Below, in pieces: positions 23,481 through 36,019 of a stretch of DNA of 64,000 bases; position 1 is the first letter of the stretch, and every line of letters begins with the position of its first letter. Source of the stretch: Sialis fuliginosa (lineage: Eukaryota > Arthropoda > Insecta > Megaloptera > Sialidae). The notes under the pieces were generated by a model that was not told where the DNA came from, did no database searches, and saw only the letters and a program-made list of their open reading frames with translations. The stretch lies in contig OY540818.1 of the NCBI GenBank assembly GCA_961205875.1, forward strand, positions 13,056,761-13,120,760. Direction: 5' to 3'. Position numbers and translations under genes: made by a program.

Positions 23481-24234
23481 CTAGCTGTGCCCGCGTGGAC
23501 TATGGAATTATTGTTTAGATTTTTGAAAAAATATAGTTAAATTAAGTACAAACGCGATTAATTATTATCGTAATAATAACTAATCAAAACCTAAATTACC
23601 TACGAATCAGAACAAAAATTTAAAATAAATTTTGTTCTGTTTAAATTTAAATGTTAATAATTAAAAAAAATAAAGAACTGCCGGCCGAGTGCAGAATATT
23701 TCCCTCTGCCCCACGCCACTTCGCGCGAATTGCCGCGAATAATATGTTACTGTATGTATATTTCAAGTTATTTCCTAAATCAAAAGACCAAATTGGATGC
23801 GAATTTTATGCAAATTATATCTACATTAAATACTTATGACGATTAAATCATTTATTTCGATAAGGATGTTTTATAGATCATAAGTCTACGTAAACAGAAC
23901 CCAAATATTTAACATTTTCTTTGTAACACATAAAAGCAGTCACTGTGGCTTAAAATATAAAATTTTACACAATTTTTTAATACAATGTTTTGTTCAATAT
24001 TGAACGGTTTAGGCAGCGTACTGCTAAAGAGCACGCTGGCGGAAAACTTTTTTCCGACTTGATTTACTATTATCGTCACTGCTTAGTTGTTATAAAATAT
24101 ATCCTATAACCTGGTCAGAGAACGTTTTTATGAATTAAAAAAAAATACGCAAATCGGATAAGTGCTTCTCGAGTGATAAGCGCACTAACGGACAGACAGA
24201 CAGACAGACAGACAGAGACACGTTGAGCTTTAGA
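23481..24234 (-). mobile_element. Helitron family D, long copy
   Basis: On the minus strand it opens A|TCTAAAGCTCAACGTG, then a run of GTCT repeats (24189-24216), then the GAGAAGCACTTATCCGATTT block. It closes CACGCGGGCACAGCTAG|T. Both termini and the A/T insertion site are therefore intact. Compared with the copy at 17416 it carries about 360 extra bases (roughly 23560-23925), including a GC-rich core at 23676-23758. That extra block may be original Helitron sequence lost from the shorter copy, or a later capture. Confidence 0.8.
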
Positions 24235-24954
24235 TGATATAGCTTTTTATGTTCATATTGACATAAAATAAGAATCAGGTGGGTTTATTCAGTATGGAAT
24301 AAATAAGTTAATGTTTTCATTTATTTAAAAACATTTTTTGGGATGAAATTTTCAATTTAATAGAAATATATGGCTTTCAGCGCTTTTTAAGATCTGTAAC
24401 GAATTTATAACAAGTGAGGGCACACCTTTTTTCAGTCGGCTTAACATTCGTTCTGAGTCATGATACAGTTGTCCGCAATTTCGTCTAATACATAAATAAA
24501 AACAGATTATTTCACTGCATCACGATCTACAATTCCAAACACAAAAATTTGCATTGTACATTTTTTCATAAACACATAATTATAGGGTACATTAGCCCCG
24601 GGCTTCAAGCTTACTTAATGTGGCATCTAACTGCTTCTTCTAAAAATGTTTTGTAACATTTTACTTTCTAAGGTCCAGCATACAGACCGCGTACAAATAA
24701 AGTCGGACTAGTATTTGAAAGAGTCATTGATTAAGCCTGATTCATACTATCGTACAATCGTACTTATACATAATTTTTACAATCCATTATTTAATGACAA
24801 AATTTATAGTGTGATTGCAAATTGCGATAACGTAATATAAAATCAAAGATACCGTAAAATTTTTTTTTAGCTCAAAATTACTATTTTCTTTTTCGAGAAG
24901 ATCTATATAATTAATTGAATTTGGAACATTAACATAATAAGTACGCATTAAGCT
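24235..24954. other. AT-rich background
   Basis: Moderately mixed composition around 24400-24480 and 24590-24730, with no repeat partner in the window and no credible open frame. Confidence 0.4.
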
Positions 24955-25185
24955 TAAAACAATCGCGCACGAGCGTATACATTAAAAGTGACTGATTATA
25001 AGTGATAGCAGCGATTGCGCGAGCTAGCACGTGACTGTGCGCACACCACGTGACCCGGGCGCATGTGTACGTGTGCTGCTGCAGTTCTGCCACCCTAATA
25101 ACACGATGCTGGTCATTAGATGTATATTATATAACGACACGGGCACGCTCTTCGGCATCGTGCAACCTTTGTAGTGTTTCATTAT
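24955..25185. promoter_or_regulatory. CpG-rich island with paired CACGTGAC boxes
   Basis: Two identical CACGTGAC boxes lie at 25028-25035 and 25047-25054, 19 bases apart start to start, inside a CpG-rich patch (CGCGCACGAGCG, GATTGCGCGAGC, CCCGGGCGC). CACGTG is the E-box core bound by bHLH factors such as CLOCK/CYCLE, MiT/TFE and USF types; the sequence cannot say which. A 60-codon frame across it (25050-25232) has no domain. It is best read as a candidate enhancer or promoter; no TATA/initiator pair is apparent. Confidence 0.4.
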
Positions 25186-25335
25186 GTTTCCTTTTTAGTA
25201 GATGCTATTTATCACGATTTTTATATTTATGACAGAATATGATGAAAGATGGAATTTATCAATTTTACTGTAAATCATTCTAATTTTTCTTTTTCACGTA
25301 TATAAAAACACCGATGGAAGAGATTGATCAAAAGG
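25186..25335. other. AT-rich spacer
   Basis: Nothing recognised. Confidence 0.4.
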
Positions 25336-25400
25336 CAGTGGCGTGTACAGGGTAGGTTTTAGGGTAACGTATCACAGAACAAATTGGAAATCGTCCTGCG
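25336..25400 (+). mobile_element. hAT-type left end, partial
   Basis: CAGTGGCGTGTACAGGGTAG matches the general CAGTGGCG terminus of hAT elements and of the copy at 43647. No right terminus was located, so the length is unknown. Confidence 0.4.
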
Positions 25401-28400
25401 AAGGAAACAAAAATTTTATTATGTGCAGGTTTTTCCAGCTTGGAACATAGTTTATTCAATACGTACTTTCAAAATATACGTAGAAAAACAATCTAAATAT
25501 TTTAATTCTAAAATTAATTAGGTATATTGAGCAAAAAATAACAAAGAAAATGTTTTCAAAAATGAAGACACAAAAAATTAGATTTTGGTTTTGGGCCAGT
25601 TATGGGCCTAAACAGTCAGCAATCTAATTTAAAGAAAACGAACTCTTTTCAATAAAAGCATATTTGTAATTGAGTAAAGTAAAGAGTGGTCCATATTTTG
25701 GTTTCTTTTTGAATGAAGTATTTGAACTATAAACTTATTTGTTTACTTGAAGACGAGACGAAACTAGGTCTAAGTTAGTCTCGTCTCGTTAGTAATTAAA
25801 AGGTCTCAGTTACGGTTGTATTATATATTTTCTTAAGGGGGGAAGAAATCAACAGATAGCTCATCCTATATTTGTATTCATTAATGGAAATACATTTTTT
25901 TTCTAAACACGATTCTGAACTAATAATTTTGGGTACAGGGTGCTACTTAAAAAAAAACTTGCCCAAATAATGCCCTGGATTAAAAATCTAAGCCACCTAT
26001 TAAAAAACTCACATTGAACTCCAACATTTTATTTAATATACTATTATTTTCCTGAAATTCAATTTTTTCGAGTTATTTTAGGGTCCTATGATAAATAAAT
26101 ACGTGTGTGTTTTTTCTAAAAAGTACAAAAATGTAAATTAATCTTCTTCATTTAAATATAAAATCAATGTATAAAACTAGATTCTCTCCATGTTTGCAGT
26201 AGTTCGCGTCAATCAAACTCCGGTAGCAATAAATATTAATTAACATATAAAAATAATAAAGCATTAACTTACCTAATTAATCTAAGGTGAATTTAAAAGA
26301 CTACAAATACCGCATTAAAAACAATAATTTATAACTGCCCACATAGTGGCCATATCTGATAAGTAGGCGCTAAATTTAAAATAAATTACAAGAGTTTTTG
26401 TTTGGTAATGTAGAGGAAACACGAATCAATTTCAAACATACTGTTTATTAAATATTAAATTATTATTATTTTTTTAAATTTATGTCTTTTTGGTGTCTTT
26501 TTTATAGCGATGATTTCTGTAATATGTTTGTATATAGGATTTTATTGCTTTATTTTATGCTATTAAAACTATGTAAATTTTATCTTGTTAGTATTTTTTA
26601 TTAAATAATGTATTTTTAATAACAATGTATATTTTGATATATGATATTACATATTACAAGTAATTGTAAAATGATATTTATTGTCAGCAATTTTGTATGA
26701 AATTATTAAAACTGATGTTTAGGTTATATTGAGTTTGATGCTCTTAGACAAGGAAAAACACATTACCTATAGGGTTGTTACCATATCGCTCATTGGCGTA
26801 TCAATCCGATTTTAAAATAAATATCAATTGTTTTGAATTATAAAATTAATTAAACATAAATGTGTTATACTGTCTTTAAAAGTATTTCAGTGATAATAGA
26901 TTAACAGTTAAACTTCTATTTGGAATTATCATCTCTCGTAAATACCAAATTCAATTGTAATTTAAAGCATATTTGCATATTATAAATTTTCAATTGTCGC
27001 CTCTGGGATAATATGCATGGAAATGGCGAAACTAACATTTAAGAAAATATGGCCGCCGTATAATTTTGGTAAAGTTTCATATACGGACTATCATTGGTTG
27101 TTATGTATCTCTGGTCTTTCCTAATCTAAGTTGATGCCCATCATGGATTATAGTTCTGTGCTGTTTTAATTAATTATAATGAATTCAATTTTTATCTAAA
27201 TAATTAATATAGAAACTATAGTCTGTATTTATAACTTGGACAACTTCGAATAGTTTAGACAAAAAATAATCTTCCGGTACTACCCTACATAATAAAAAAG
27301 GAGCGGTATATGTTTCCTCTCTTTTGCTATTAAAATAAAAAATAATAATTATAATTGTAAATAGGATCGCATAATTTGATCATGGCAGCTCTAGTGCTTT
27401 GCATTCTCGTATGAAACGTTAACTTATAATCTCTCTCTTGAATTAATTAAATTCAGATTGAACTAATTATTCAGTTGATATGTTCTCATCATGCCGTTTG
27501 AAGGATTTAGAGCGACGAGGAGGTCAAATAAGAGTGACGAAGAAGCGATGCGATGTTTTGAAATAACCTCTAATATTTGTCACACGAGATAACATCTAAT
27601 AAGCTCAGGTGTTGAGCTTCAATTCAAACTATTTTAATTTGGTATGTTAAGATAAAGTGTTATTTAATACTTTGTTTTGTTACATTTTCTCTAATGAGAA
27701 ATCTTTATGGCGTAAAATTGCCATTAAAATAGTCGAAAATATTTTATTTGAAACAGAACGACTTTGCTATGTTTAAAAACATTGCCGCTATATCAACAGA
27801 CTTTATAGACATGTAGTTTTGTCGGTAGATGTTAAAAGTTATTTTACATAATATGTAAGAGCTTCATTTTATATATATAGTTATATTTTATGAATCTAAT
27901 AAAAATGAATGTGATACAAAAGACACTTTTCGTTTATTTGTTATTAAAGTTATTTAAATCAACAAAATTAATAAATATCTATGGAAAGATGTAGGTGAAA
28001 GGATTTTTTTGTATAAAAAGCTTACAGTTTATGATTAAGAGTTTGATTTAATTAATTTTAACTTGAGAAATAAAAAAATAAAATAAACGTTTTTATTCTA
28101 TTTATTTATGAACAGAGAAAGTTAAAATTAATTTTTTTAAACCTTAAAATAACTGGTTCAATAAAAAGAGAGTGTATATTCTTTTATATTACGTTAAAAA
28201 AATAATCTTTTTATGTGTGAATTGTAGAATCTTCACAACAATAAGTCTTATTGTTCACATTCTTCTATTATTTGAAAATAATAATATAAGTCCAATGTCA
28301 ATGCTATGTAAAGTCAATGAGTAACATTCAATAATTTAAAAAGGCCGATTTGAGTCGGTACCTTATTAAATACAAATTAGATACAACATCATAATGAAGT

Positions 28401-30594
28401 AATTAGTGGTAGTCATCTTCGTTTCAAAAGATGTTAAAGAAGTCATAAAAGTATTTTATGAATAGAACAAATATGAGAAAACACGTTTGGTGTATTAGTA
28501 TTAATAAGTGTTTATCATTATGTACAAGAGATGGAGCTACTGGGTTGTTTACGATCATACAACGTAACTATTCATGTTGCTATTAACACTTCTAGCCTTG
28601 GTTTTAAATAATTATATATTTCAATGATCTGATTCAGTAGTGTACAGAATTTTTTTGACGTCGTGGGCTGCCGAAAGAATTTCCTACAGGCTACTGAAAT
28701 ATTTTTGAAATGTGTTTCTTATGTAATACGTAATCTTCAGTTTAAATCAAATTACATTTCAGTGGAGTATTTGAAATATGGTTTTTTTAAATATGCATCC
28801 AGTAGAAGCGAATGTATATGAACATTTAATTTATTTTACATTACAGATAAGATTGGTTCTGTATTTAAGTTATTAATGTTTAAAAAAATCTATCTACAAT
28901 TTAACTTAAGCATTTTACTCCTAACAAACCGAATAGAACGAGCATGGAGAACATCAAATTCATTTTTAAATTCAAGACAATTGTAGGAACAGGACAAATA
29001 CTAATTCTTAAGTCAAGATGCACCATAAAAATATATGCAATATTTAATTCCAATGAATTAAATACGATAATATAAGGCCATTATAAAAATTGCAAAGATG
29101 TTAAAATTTCAAACTAGCGGTATCAACCTATAAAAATAATAAATAACAAACACGGTTTATTAATGGTGTATAGGATATACTCTAAAACAATATAATATAT
29201 TTAATAGATGTAGTGGTGGTTTCTTTATTAATTTATGACGAATTAATGCTTATAAAAGTTTATATCATAACTGTTTTTAACCGCTGTTTTATACTTGAAC
29301 TATAAAGTCTAAAATATTTACCTAATAATTTTATCATAATAGCATTATGTGGGTACATAGTCATAGGTTTAAATGATGATTAGTATCAATAAAAAATTAT
29401 ATTTGCCACAGGATTATAAAAATAGGTATTCGCGCTATTATAAGACCATTTAACTAAGCTGTGAAAGGTATAATATTATCTGACATATAGTTATGGTGAA
29501 TAATTTATGGCTGATATAATATTACATCCACTGTTTCAAACATGCATTTGCTTTTTTGTAGATGCCTCGATCTATAATTTGTATGGTTTTTATAATAAGT
29601 CAAGGTAGGCGTTATTTGAAGAGTCGAATACTGTATTTTGATTGGCTAAGACATGATTGAATTGAGATCAGTTTTTGCGTTTGTGTGTCTGAAATGGATG
29701 TTGTAAGTAAATAAATATTAACCAGTGATTTTTAATTTAATGCGATGTTTTCCTTCACATGATAAAGGTTTATATATTTTGTAATCAATATAGTTTTTCT
29801 TGAAAGTATAATAATGATTTCGAAAATCTGTTTTCATTATTTTTATTGGCATATATATATATACATATATTAATTATTTTGTAATAGTATATTAAAAATT
29901 TATTGCATCAAACTAAGACAAAAAAATTTATGTGTCTTTAACATGAACTGATAAGTTGAAGTTTAGATTTTTTTATATCAAATGTTTTAATATACATATA
30001 TCACATAGAAAAAAATTAATAATTCATTTAAAAAACGGAATATTTTAAATGACAAATTACAAATGCTTCATTGGTGTTAATAATTAATAAAAGCTATTAC
30101 AATTATGTGATATTAGTCATATAAAAACAGTCAATGGGTAACTTGATTAATAGTTTTCATTTGTAAATGAACTAAGCTATTTTAAGAACATTTAATGGTT
30201 TTTATAATGTAGTCATTTTTGCAAAACGATATAATAAAATATAACAATTAATAATTATTAAAAAAAAAAAAAGTTAGTATTGATACAGTTTATATAAAAA
30301 ATGGATCTCATAACCTTCGGTTTTCTATGCTTGATGGTAACCGCTAAATTATTCAGAAGATCTTATAGTTTTTATAAAACCCATTAATTTCTATTTCTTT
30401 ATCTGAAATTCTTTAACGTTCTCTGATTGTTTTTATGTGCAATTTTTACTGAATTAAAAAATCTAACTTGTTTATCAAAATGTTCTATTTAAATACTATT
30501 TTAATACAATTTAAATATATTAAAATTCAAATGTCTGAATCTATATTTAGACACTACCTAATAGTGTAGGTACGAGTACACTTATATATTAAAT
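25401..30594. other. Long AT-rich gene-free stretch
   Basis: Over 5 kb with almost nothing recognisable. Exceptions: a short inverted pair at 25752-25790 (ACGAGACGAAACTA/TAGTCTCGTCTCGT); a mixed-composition unique patch at 26990-27170 with ATGGCCGCCGTAT; another at 27480-27560 with GACGAGGAGG and GACGAAGAAG; a possible hAT-like start CAGTAGTGTACAG near 28637; and an A-run at 30259-30270. No open frame above about 60 codons. Confidence 0.45.
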
Positions 30595-30872
30595 CAGTGG
30601 TTCCCAAAGTATGCGCCGCGGTGCCCTGGGGAACCGCGGCGTCTTTACAGGGGCGCCGCAGAATATTACAGAAAGTTTAATAATTTTTTTTTATCCATCC
30701 CATAATTTAATGTTAATGAATAAGCCCATGACAGTTTTTTCTGGTATTATTCGTGTTTGATTTATTTTTATCTCTTAATTATGATTAGACATGCTTTGGC
30801 TTAGGGAAGGGCACTATGGAAAACCTTAGTTCAAAAAGGGCATTGCGAATCGAAAAAGTTTGTGAATCACTA
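30595..30872. mobile_element. hAT-type MITE (278 bp)
   Basis: The left end CAGTGGTTCCCAAAGTATG pairs with the right end, whose complement reads TAGTGATTCACAAACTTTT. These are hAT-superfamily termini. Just inside the left end is a GC-rich hairpin (CGCCGCGG/CCGCGGCG, 30613-30641). An 8-bp target duplication is not recognisable in the flanks, suggesting an older insertion. Non-coding. Confidence 0.75.
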
Positions 30873-33800
30873 CATAGGGTAGATATCAAAATGAAGTAAA
30901 TGAATATTTTTTACAGTAGAGCATGAATTATCCCAACTAATTTGGACCGGATAATGAAACATAATTTAACCTGGTAAGAAAATCTTAAATCGGTTTTGAT
31001 GAACCTTCAAAAAATATTGTAAATATTTAAAATATGTATGTATGTATATTGTAAATACATATAGTGTACGCATATAGTATAGTAGATGACATTATGACTT
31101 ACAAGAAAACTTAAGAAAAATGTTAACGTAAAACAACACGAAAGAGCTGTTAGAAGTGGATAAAGTCCAGCTGACAAGAAAATTATATATACATATATAT
31201 AATACATCGTCGTAGTGAGGATTTTTTTGGATTATTAGAAACGAAGAAAATGAAACGCATTTAAACCAAAAAGATATATTGAGAAGTGAACAATTTTATT
31301 CATATTAACTATTAACATAGCTGATATATTAATAATAACATACCCTTATAGATTATATTATACTTCATTAGTAAAGATCATGAAAGACATAAAATATGAT
31401 GCAAATATGTTTATCTTTCTTCACTTATATAAAAAAAACTGTAAGATATATGCGTACAGTGCAATTATCCGTTTCTTATGTTACTGTAAAGCTCTGACAA
31501 CTGAAGCGCAGTCTAGCAATCCATCTAATGGCAAGTTACAAGAATATACCAGCAATAGTTTCTAGTAGTTCTGTAGAGGATAACGATTGTCCATACACTC
31601 ATGTACAATGCTATTCACTTCTGCACTTAATGAAATGTTTCAGAAGTGTAGGATGAATTACCTGATCGGGTACATATTGTAATACAAACATTAAATAAAT
31701 ACACCTTGTAACTTCTTCATTAATGTTAATGGATATATAAGATAAATAAACATCAAGGTATGTTTGTTTTTGTTGTTCGGTATTTTTTTTAAACTTAAAA
31801 AAATTACCTTTTTTTTTGTTTTTAATTATTTTTGTTGAATTTTTAAATGGTATTAAAATATGCTGATCTGACAAACTTGGTGTCGCAATTATGTTATGAG
31901 ATAGGATACCACTATTAAAATAATTTTATGTGGAGATTTCGACGCACGTATAAGATACTTTTTATCTATAAAGACAAATTGACTTGATTTTGTTCTTATT
32001 CAAATAACTTATGGTTTTTTATGCCCGGTCTCACCGATCAAACTTATTTCTACTCCTTAGTCTTAAATTGAACCTAAATTTTACGTGGATCTCACAGGTC
32101 TGCCTTAGTCAATATAATTTTGAATATAAATTGTGGATTTGTTTATTTTTCAAACGTGCTAGCAAAGCTAAAACTGGAGGCTTTGTACAACGAAACGGTT
32201 TTAAAAAGGTTAATTTTGACATACCATGAAAATCATTATACCTATCTAGAATAAACTATTATACCTATGATATCTGCATCATTGTCATCAACAATTTTAT
32301 TGAAAATGTTTACAATAATCATTTTTGTGTACAATTTTAAAATTAAGTGGAACTAGAGTATAACTTTGACTACGACTTAAATTTTGGTGCAACAATTTTA
32401 TTTGGTGACTTTAATGCTGGAGTAAGATTCATACCAATTTATTTGAAAAATTATTTGCTATGTCAAAGTGCATCTTTACATCATTTTAAATTGATTTAAA
32501 AAAATTTACTTTACATATATATATTCCATAACCAAAATCATACTTTTATAAATTTATATTAATAATTTTTGAAGAACAAATATCTATAACTATTACAATT
32601 AAAACATATAAAATAAAAATAAATACTATTGAATTATTCCTCAATATCAAATAACTTCCGAACATTCGGCAATCTTGTTCTAAATTATTGTTTCATTGCA
32701 ATTACAAAAATCACACAACGTAGAGAACATTTTCTGAAACATCTATGCAATAAAGTGTGTGTGGTGTACAATATTATATGTTAATGTATTAAATACTCAT
32801 AACAATTGATTTCGTTTTATCACTCCATGATCTCATTATGAGTGTGAGAAATATTTCATCAAAAATTGACGTAATATTGTGTGTGTGGATTGTCTCAGAT
32901 GATGGTTAGGAAACTTGTAAGGTTCACAGTTAATGCAATGTTCTGGTATTCTAAGTGACTGTCACGCATATATTTCATGCGTTAATGTACTTAGAATAGG
33001 TGCAATATATTTCAAATATTATAATGTATTCAGATTATTTCAGATGTACAAATTCTAAGTGTTAATGTAATTGTTTCGATAAAGTAATGTGGATAGATAA
33101 TTAGGTAGACATTTTTTTAGGACTGGAAAATAACGTGGCATTTGTTAAGGATGGTTTATAAAAAAAATAAATATCGCAAAATTTTAAGATACATTGAATA
33201 AAATATATTTATGAAAATAAGACGTCTATAATAATGTCGATTTAAACAAATATAAAAAAACGAATATTTTCGAAATTGAGTTTTTAGTTTAAATATAATT
33301 ATTTTACATTTTTGTAGCTTCAAATATATATAATAAGTCTTCAATAGTATTAAGATCAACACAAACTTGCACTTATAATCATACTATAGGTATTTTACAT
33401 TAATTGGTTTTTAATTTACAACTCACTATATACTAACTGTATCAATTAATTTTTATGAGGGTGGCAAAACCTATTAGAATAAGTCCATCTGAAATTTAAT
33501 TCAAACTTTATTGAAAATGTTAAAATTAATTATTGTTCAAGTTTCAAAACATAAAATAAATAGTTTAAAAATAAAATTTGTATTTAAATAAATAGCGACG
33601 GTAAGCTGAATTTTATTATTAATCAATAATAATTATTGTTATGTTTATAAATTGGATATTACAACTAGAAAATTATAAGATATTATAACAATTTAGTATA
33701 ACAGTCAATTATTTTTATTAAAATGATGATGAATAATTAGATTCATTAAAACAAACAGGTGTTTGTTGATGATAAGATTTATAGTCTAATATAAAAATAA

Positions 33801-34400
33801 ACTATATAAAATAACTATTAAATCATACAGTTTGTCCATGAGGAGCAAGGTAATATTACACATCTTGTTCAAATTTCCTTAAAACTAAAAATTATTGCTC
33901 TAGATTGTATCAAATCTTATGTTGTTATTTAAAAATAATTGTTCAGGTTATATTTTTTTAGAATTATTACTAATTTTAAATATCAAGGGCACATTGTCTA
34001 ACCATAAACATTAATTAATGCCTTTAATGTTAGTCAAACTTGAATTACCGTCGGTATTATTTAAATCAAAATTAGTAATAACTATTTATATATAAAAAAT
34101 GATAGCACATACCTTATTCTAATGTAATCCTCGTATATTGAAAATATGACACTGTTTTCGGAAGAAATATCATCGGACGTAGTGCAAATAATGATAATAA
34201 TTACAGTACAACAATTATTTAATTGACACTAAAAGTTATTAATTCTTCCATAACACAAAACACCAATAAACATAACTATAACACTGATGTACCTCAACTT
34301 GCATTAACATTAATATTCATAGTACTATGGCACGGTAATAAAATAATAATTACTCTCGCGTTAATGGTTTCCATTAGTTTTATATTCGTATTTGTATAAT
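30873..34400. other. AT-rich background, no gene seen
   Basis: Open frames at 31007-31207, 31380-31565, 31611-31874, 32011-32229 and 33156-33362 are short, rich in Ile, Tyr, Lys and Phe, lack domains and lie in low-complexity DNA. A mixed-composition patch at 31485-31625 is unique but uninformative. Confidence 0.5.
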
Positions 34401-34870
34401 ACACATTGCAGTAATAATCTCAGAGCAGAGCGCAGTTCAAGAGAGATATTGTTTTGCTTTACAACTATCACACACAAAACATAGAGACCAGCACAGTCCA
34501 CTGAGTGAGAGCACAGATTGGCACGCGACCAAATAAAATCTTCTCGCAACAATAACACCGTCGAATACGTCTTGCGGTTGTTGAGGCTGGCGCGGCAGTG
34601 TTTGAGAGCAAACTGTTTTACGTCAACTTCATGGGTAGGGCAGAGTCTTCCTCCTTGCAGCAGCTTGTTACAGATCCAGTTTTCTGTTACGCGAAATTGA
34701 ACTGGCGCTGTTCCGTCTTCGTCGCACACTAGGACGCCCCCATAATGCGGCGCCGTTCCACCAGCTACCGCGGTCTCGTTTCGCCAGATCGCGGGCAGCT
34801 GTGAATGTATATATGTGTATGTGTGTGTGTGTGTGTGTGTGTGCGTTCTGTGTGTGTGTCACTTATCGGA
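34401..34870. promoter_or_regulatory. GC-richer island, candidate promoter or untranslated exon
   Basis: This is the largest balanced-composition segment in the window, with CpG clusters (ATGCGGCGCCGTTCC, CTACCGCGGTCTCG), ending in a GT microsatellite at 34814-34858. Several frames are open: on the minus strand one runs 122 codons to 34361, but it has no ATG at its head and no domain I recognise; on the plus strand a 60-codon frame (34518-34700) is similarly anonymous. Overlapping open frames on both strands fit GC content rather than coding. An untranslated first exon or regulatory island is the best reading; I cannot name a gene. Confidence 0.35.
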
Positions 34871-35115
34871 CACTTTTGATACAGTTACTCTTCGATAATA
34901 ATTTGTACTTTCAATTTCCTGGCTCAGAGGTGGAGTTGATTCTACATGGACACTGTTGCGTTCGCTACTTTCGTATGTGTTTGTATGAGCCTTTATATGT
35001 CGATCTAGAGATTTCAATGCTTGGATAAGATATGTCGTGCATTCATAAACTTGCTTTGTGATTGTTGACTTGATTGTAGTATTTAATTTTAAGATATATT
35101 CTTCATAATTTTAAT
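34871..35115. other. Unique spacer
   Basis: Mixed to AT-rich sequence without repeat partners or a credible frame. Confidence 0.4.
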
Positions 35116-35225
35116 TAGGGGTATACCGGAACTAGAATTTTCAATTTCAGCCAAAACCGGAATAACCGGAATTCACAAGAAAATCCGGCCGGAAATCCGG
35201 ATTTTTTTCCAGAAAATTCAAGCTT
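35116..35225 (+). mobile_element. hAT-type end, family I
   Basis: TAGGGGTATACCGGAACTAG is followed by repeated CCGGAAT words and CCGGCCGGAAATCCGG. The same motif order recurs at 57618-57720 (TAGAGGTTTACCGGAATTGG). TAGGGG/TAGAGG starts with clustered CCGGAA words suit hAT-superfamily ends. No second end was found on either copy; both lie just upstream of a long foldback element. Confidence 0.5.
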
Positions 35226-35276
35226 CTACTTTTTTAAATTCTTATATAAATATTTATATAATGACTAAATGATTCT

Positions 35277-36019
35277 ACGTCTTATTTTCTTGTATTTTAG
35301 TCGATATTTGTATGATGAGTTGAAGTTCAGTGCAGGAAATTTCACTAAAAAATTTCGAATTTTTGATTTCGTTAAAAGTATGTTTATTGTATAGAAAATG
35401 ACGCGAAAAGTTGTTTGTTTCAAACCGCAGGTCTGTATCTCAAACCGTTTTCGAGATATAGCTTCTCAAAGTTTTAGTTTATTCAAATTTTTGGAGAAAA
35501 AAGGCCATAACTTTTGAACGTGTAGTCGAAATTGATTTTAGTTGACGGATTTGAAATCAGCGTGTCAAAATCTATATAATGACATGTATAATACTTTAAA
35601 ATCCGACAAAAAAATTTTGGCCAAAAATCGACATTTTTTTAAGGTATACCCCTTTGAATTTTTTCGATTTTTCACGAATTTTTTTTTTTCAAGTTTTAAG
35701 GTATTATACATGTCATTATATAGATTTTGACACGCTGATTCCAAATCCGTCAACTAAAATCAATTCCGACTACGCGTTCAAAAGTTAAGAGCCATTTTTC
35801 TTCAAAATTTAAAAAAAACTGAAACTTTGAGAGGCTATATCTCGAGAACGGTTTGAGATACAGACCTGCGGTTTGAAACAAACAACTTTTCACGTCATTT
35901 TCTATACAATAAACATACTTTTAATGAAATCAAAAATTCGAAATTTTTTAGGGAAATTTCCTACAGTGAACTTCAACTCGTCATACAAATATCGACTAAA
36001 ATACAAAAAAATAAGACGT
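35277..36019. mobile_element. Family C foldback element, near-perfect palindrome
   Basis: Two arms of about 330 bases face each other, from ACGTCTTATTTTCTTG at the left to AAATAAGACGT at the right, with the centre at about 35611-35690. Mirror-image open frames of 62 codons on the two strands (35542-35730 plus, 35565-35753 minus) are a by-product of the palindrome, not genes. Relatives are at 9387 (right arm mostly deleted) and 60052 (both outer parts reduced). The TTAGTCGATATTTGTATGA block near the tip is shared by copies. Superfamily unknown; no clear target duplication. Confidence 0.85.

Noticed and set aside
23481-24234. tRNA-derived SINE or LINE tail starting CTAGCTGTGCCCGCG
   Set aside because: Read on the other strand it has TC...CTAG termini inserted between A and T, which is the Helitron signature; a target duplication expected for a SINE is missing.
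34361-34729. 122-codon minus-strand open frame as a protein-coding gene
   Set aside because: It has no ATG at its head (it begins with GTG), no domain or family signature, and overlaps open frames on the opposite strand. The openness is explained by local GC content, so only a GC-rich island is called.
35542-35753. Two 62-codon frames on opposite strands with similar proteins
   Set aside because: They are mirror images produced by the family C palindrome, not independent genes.
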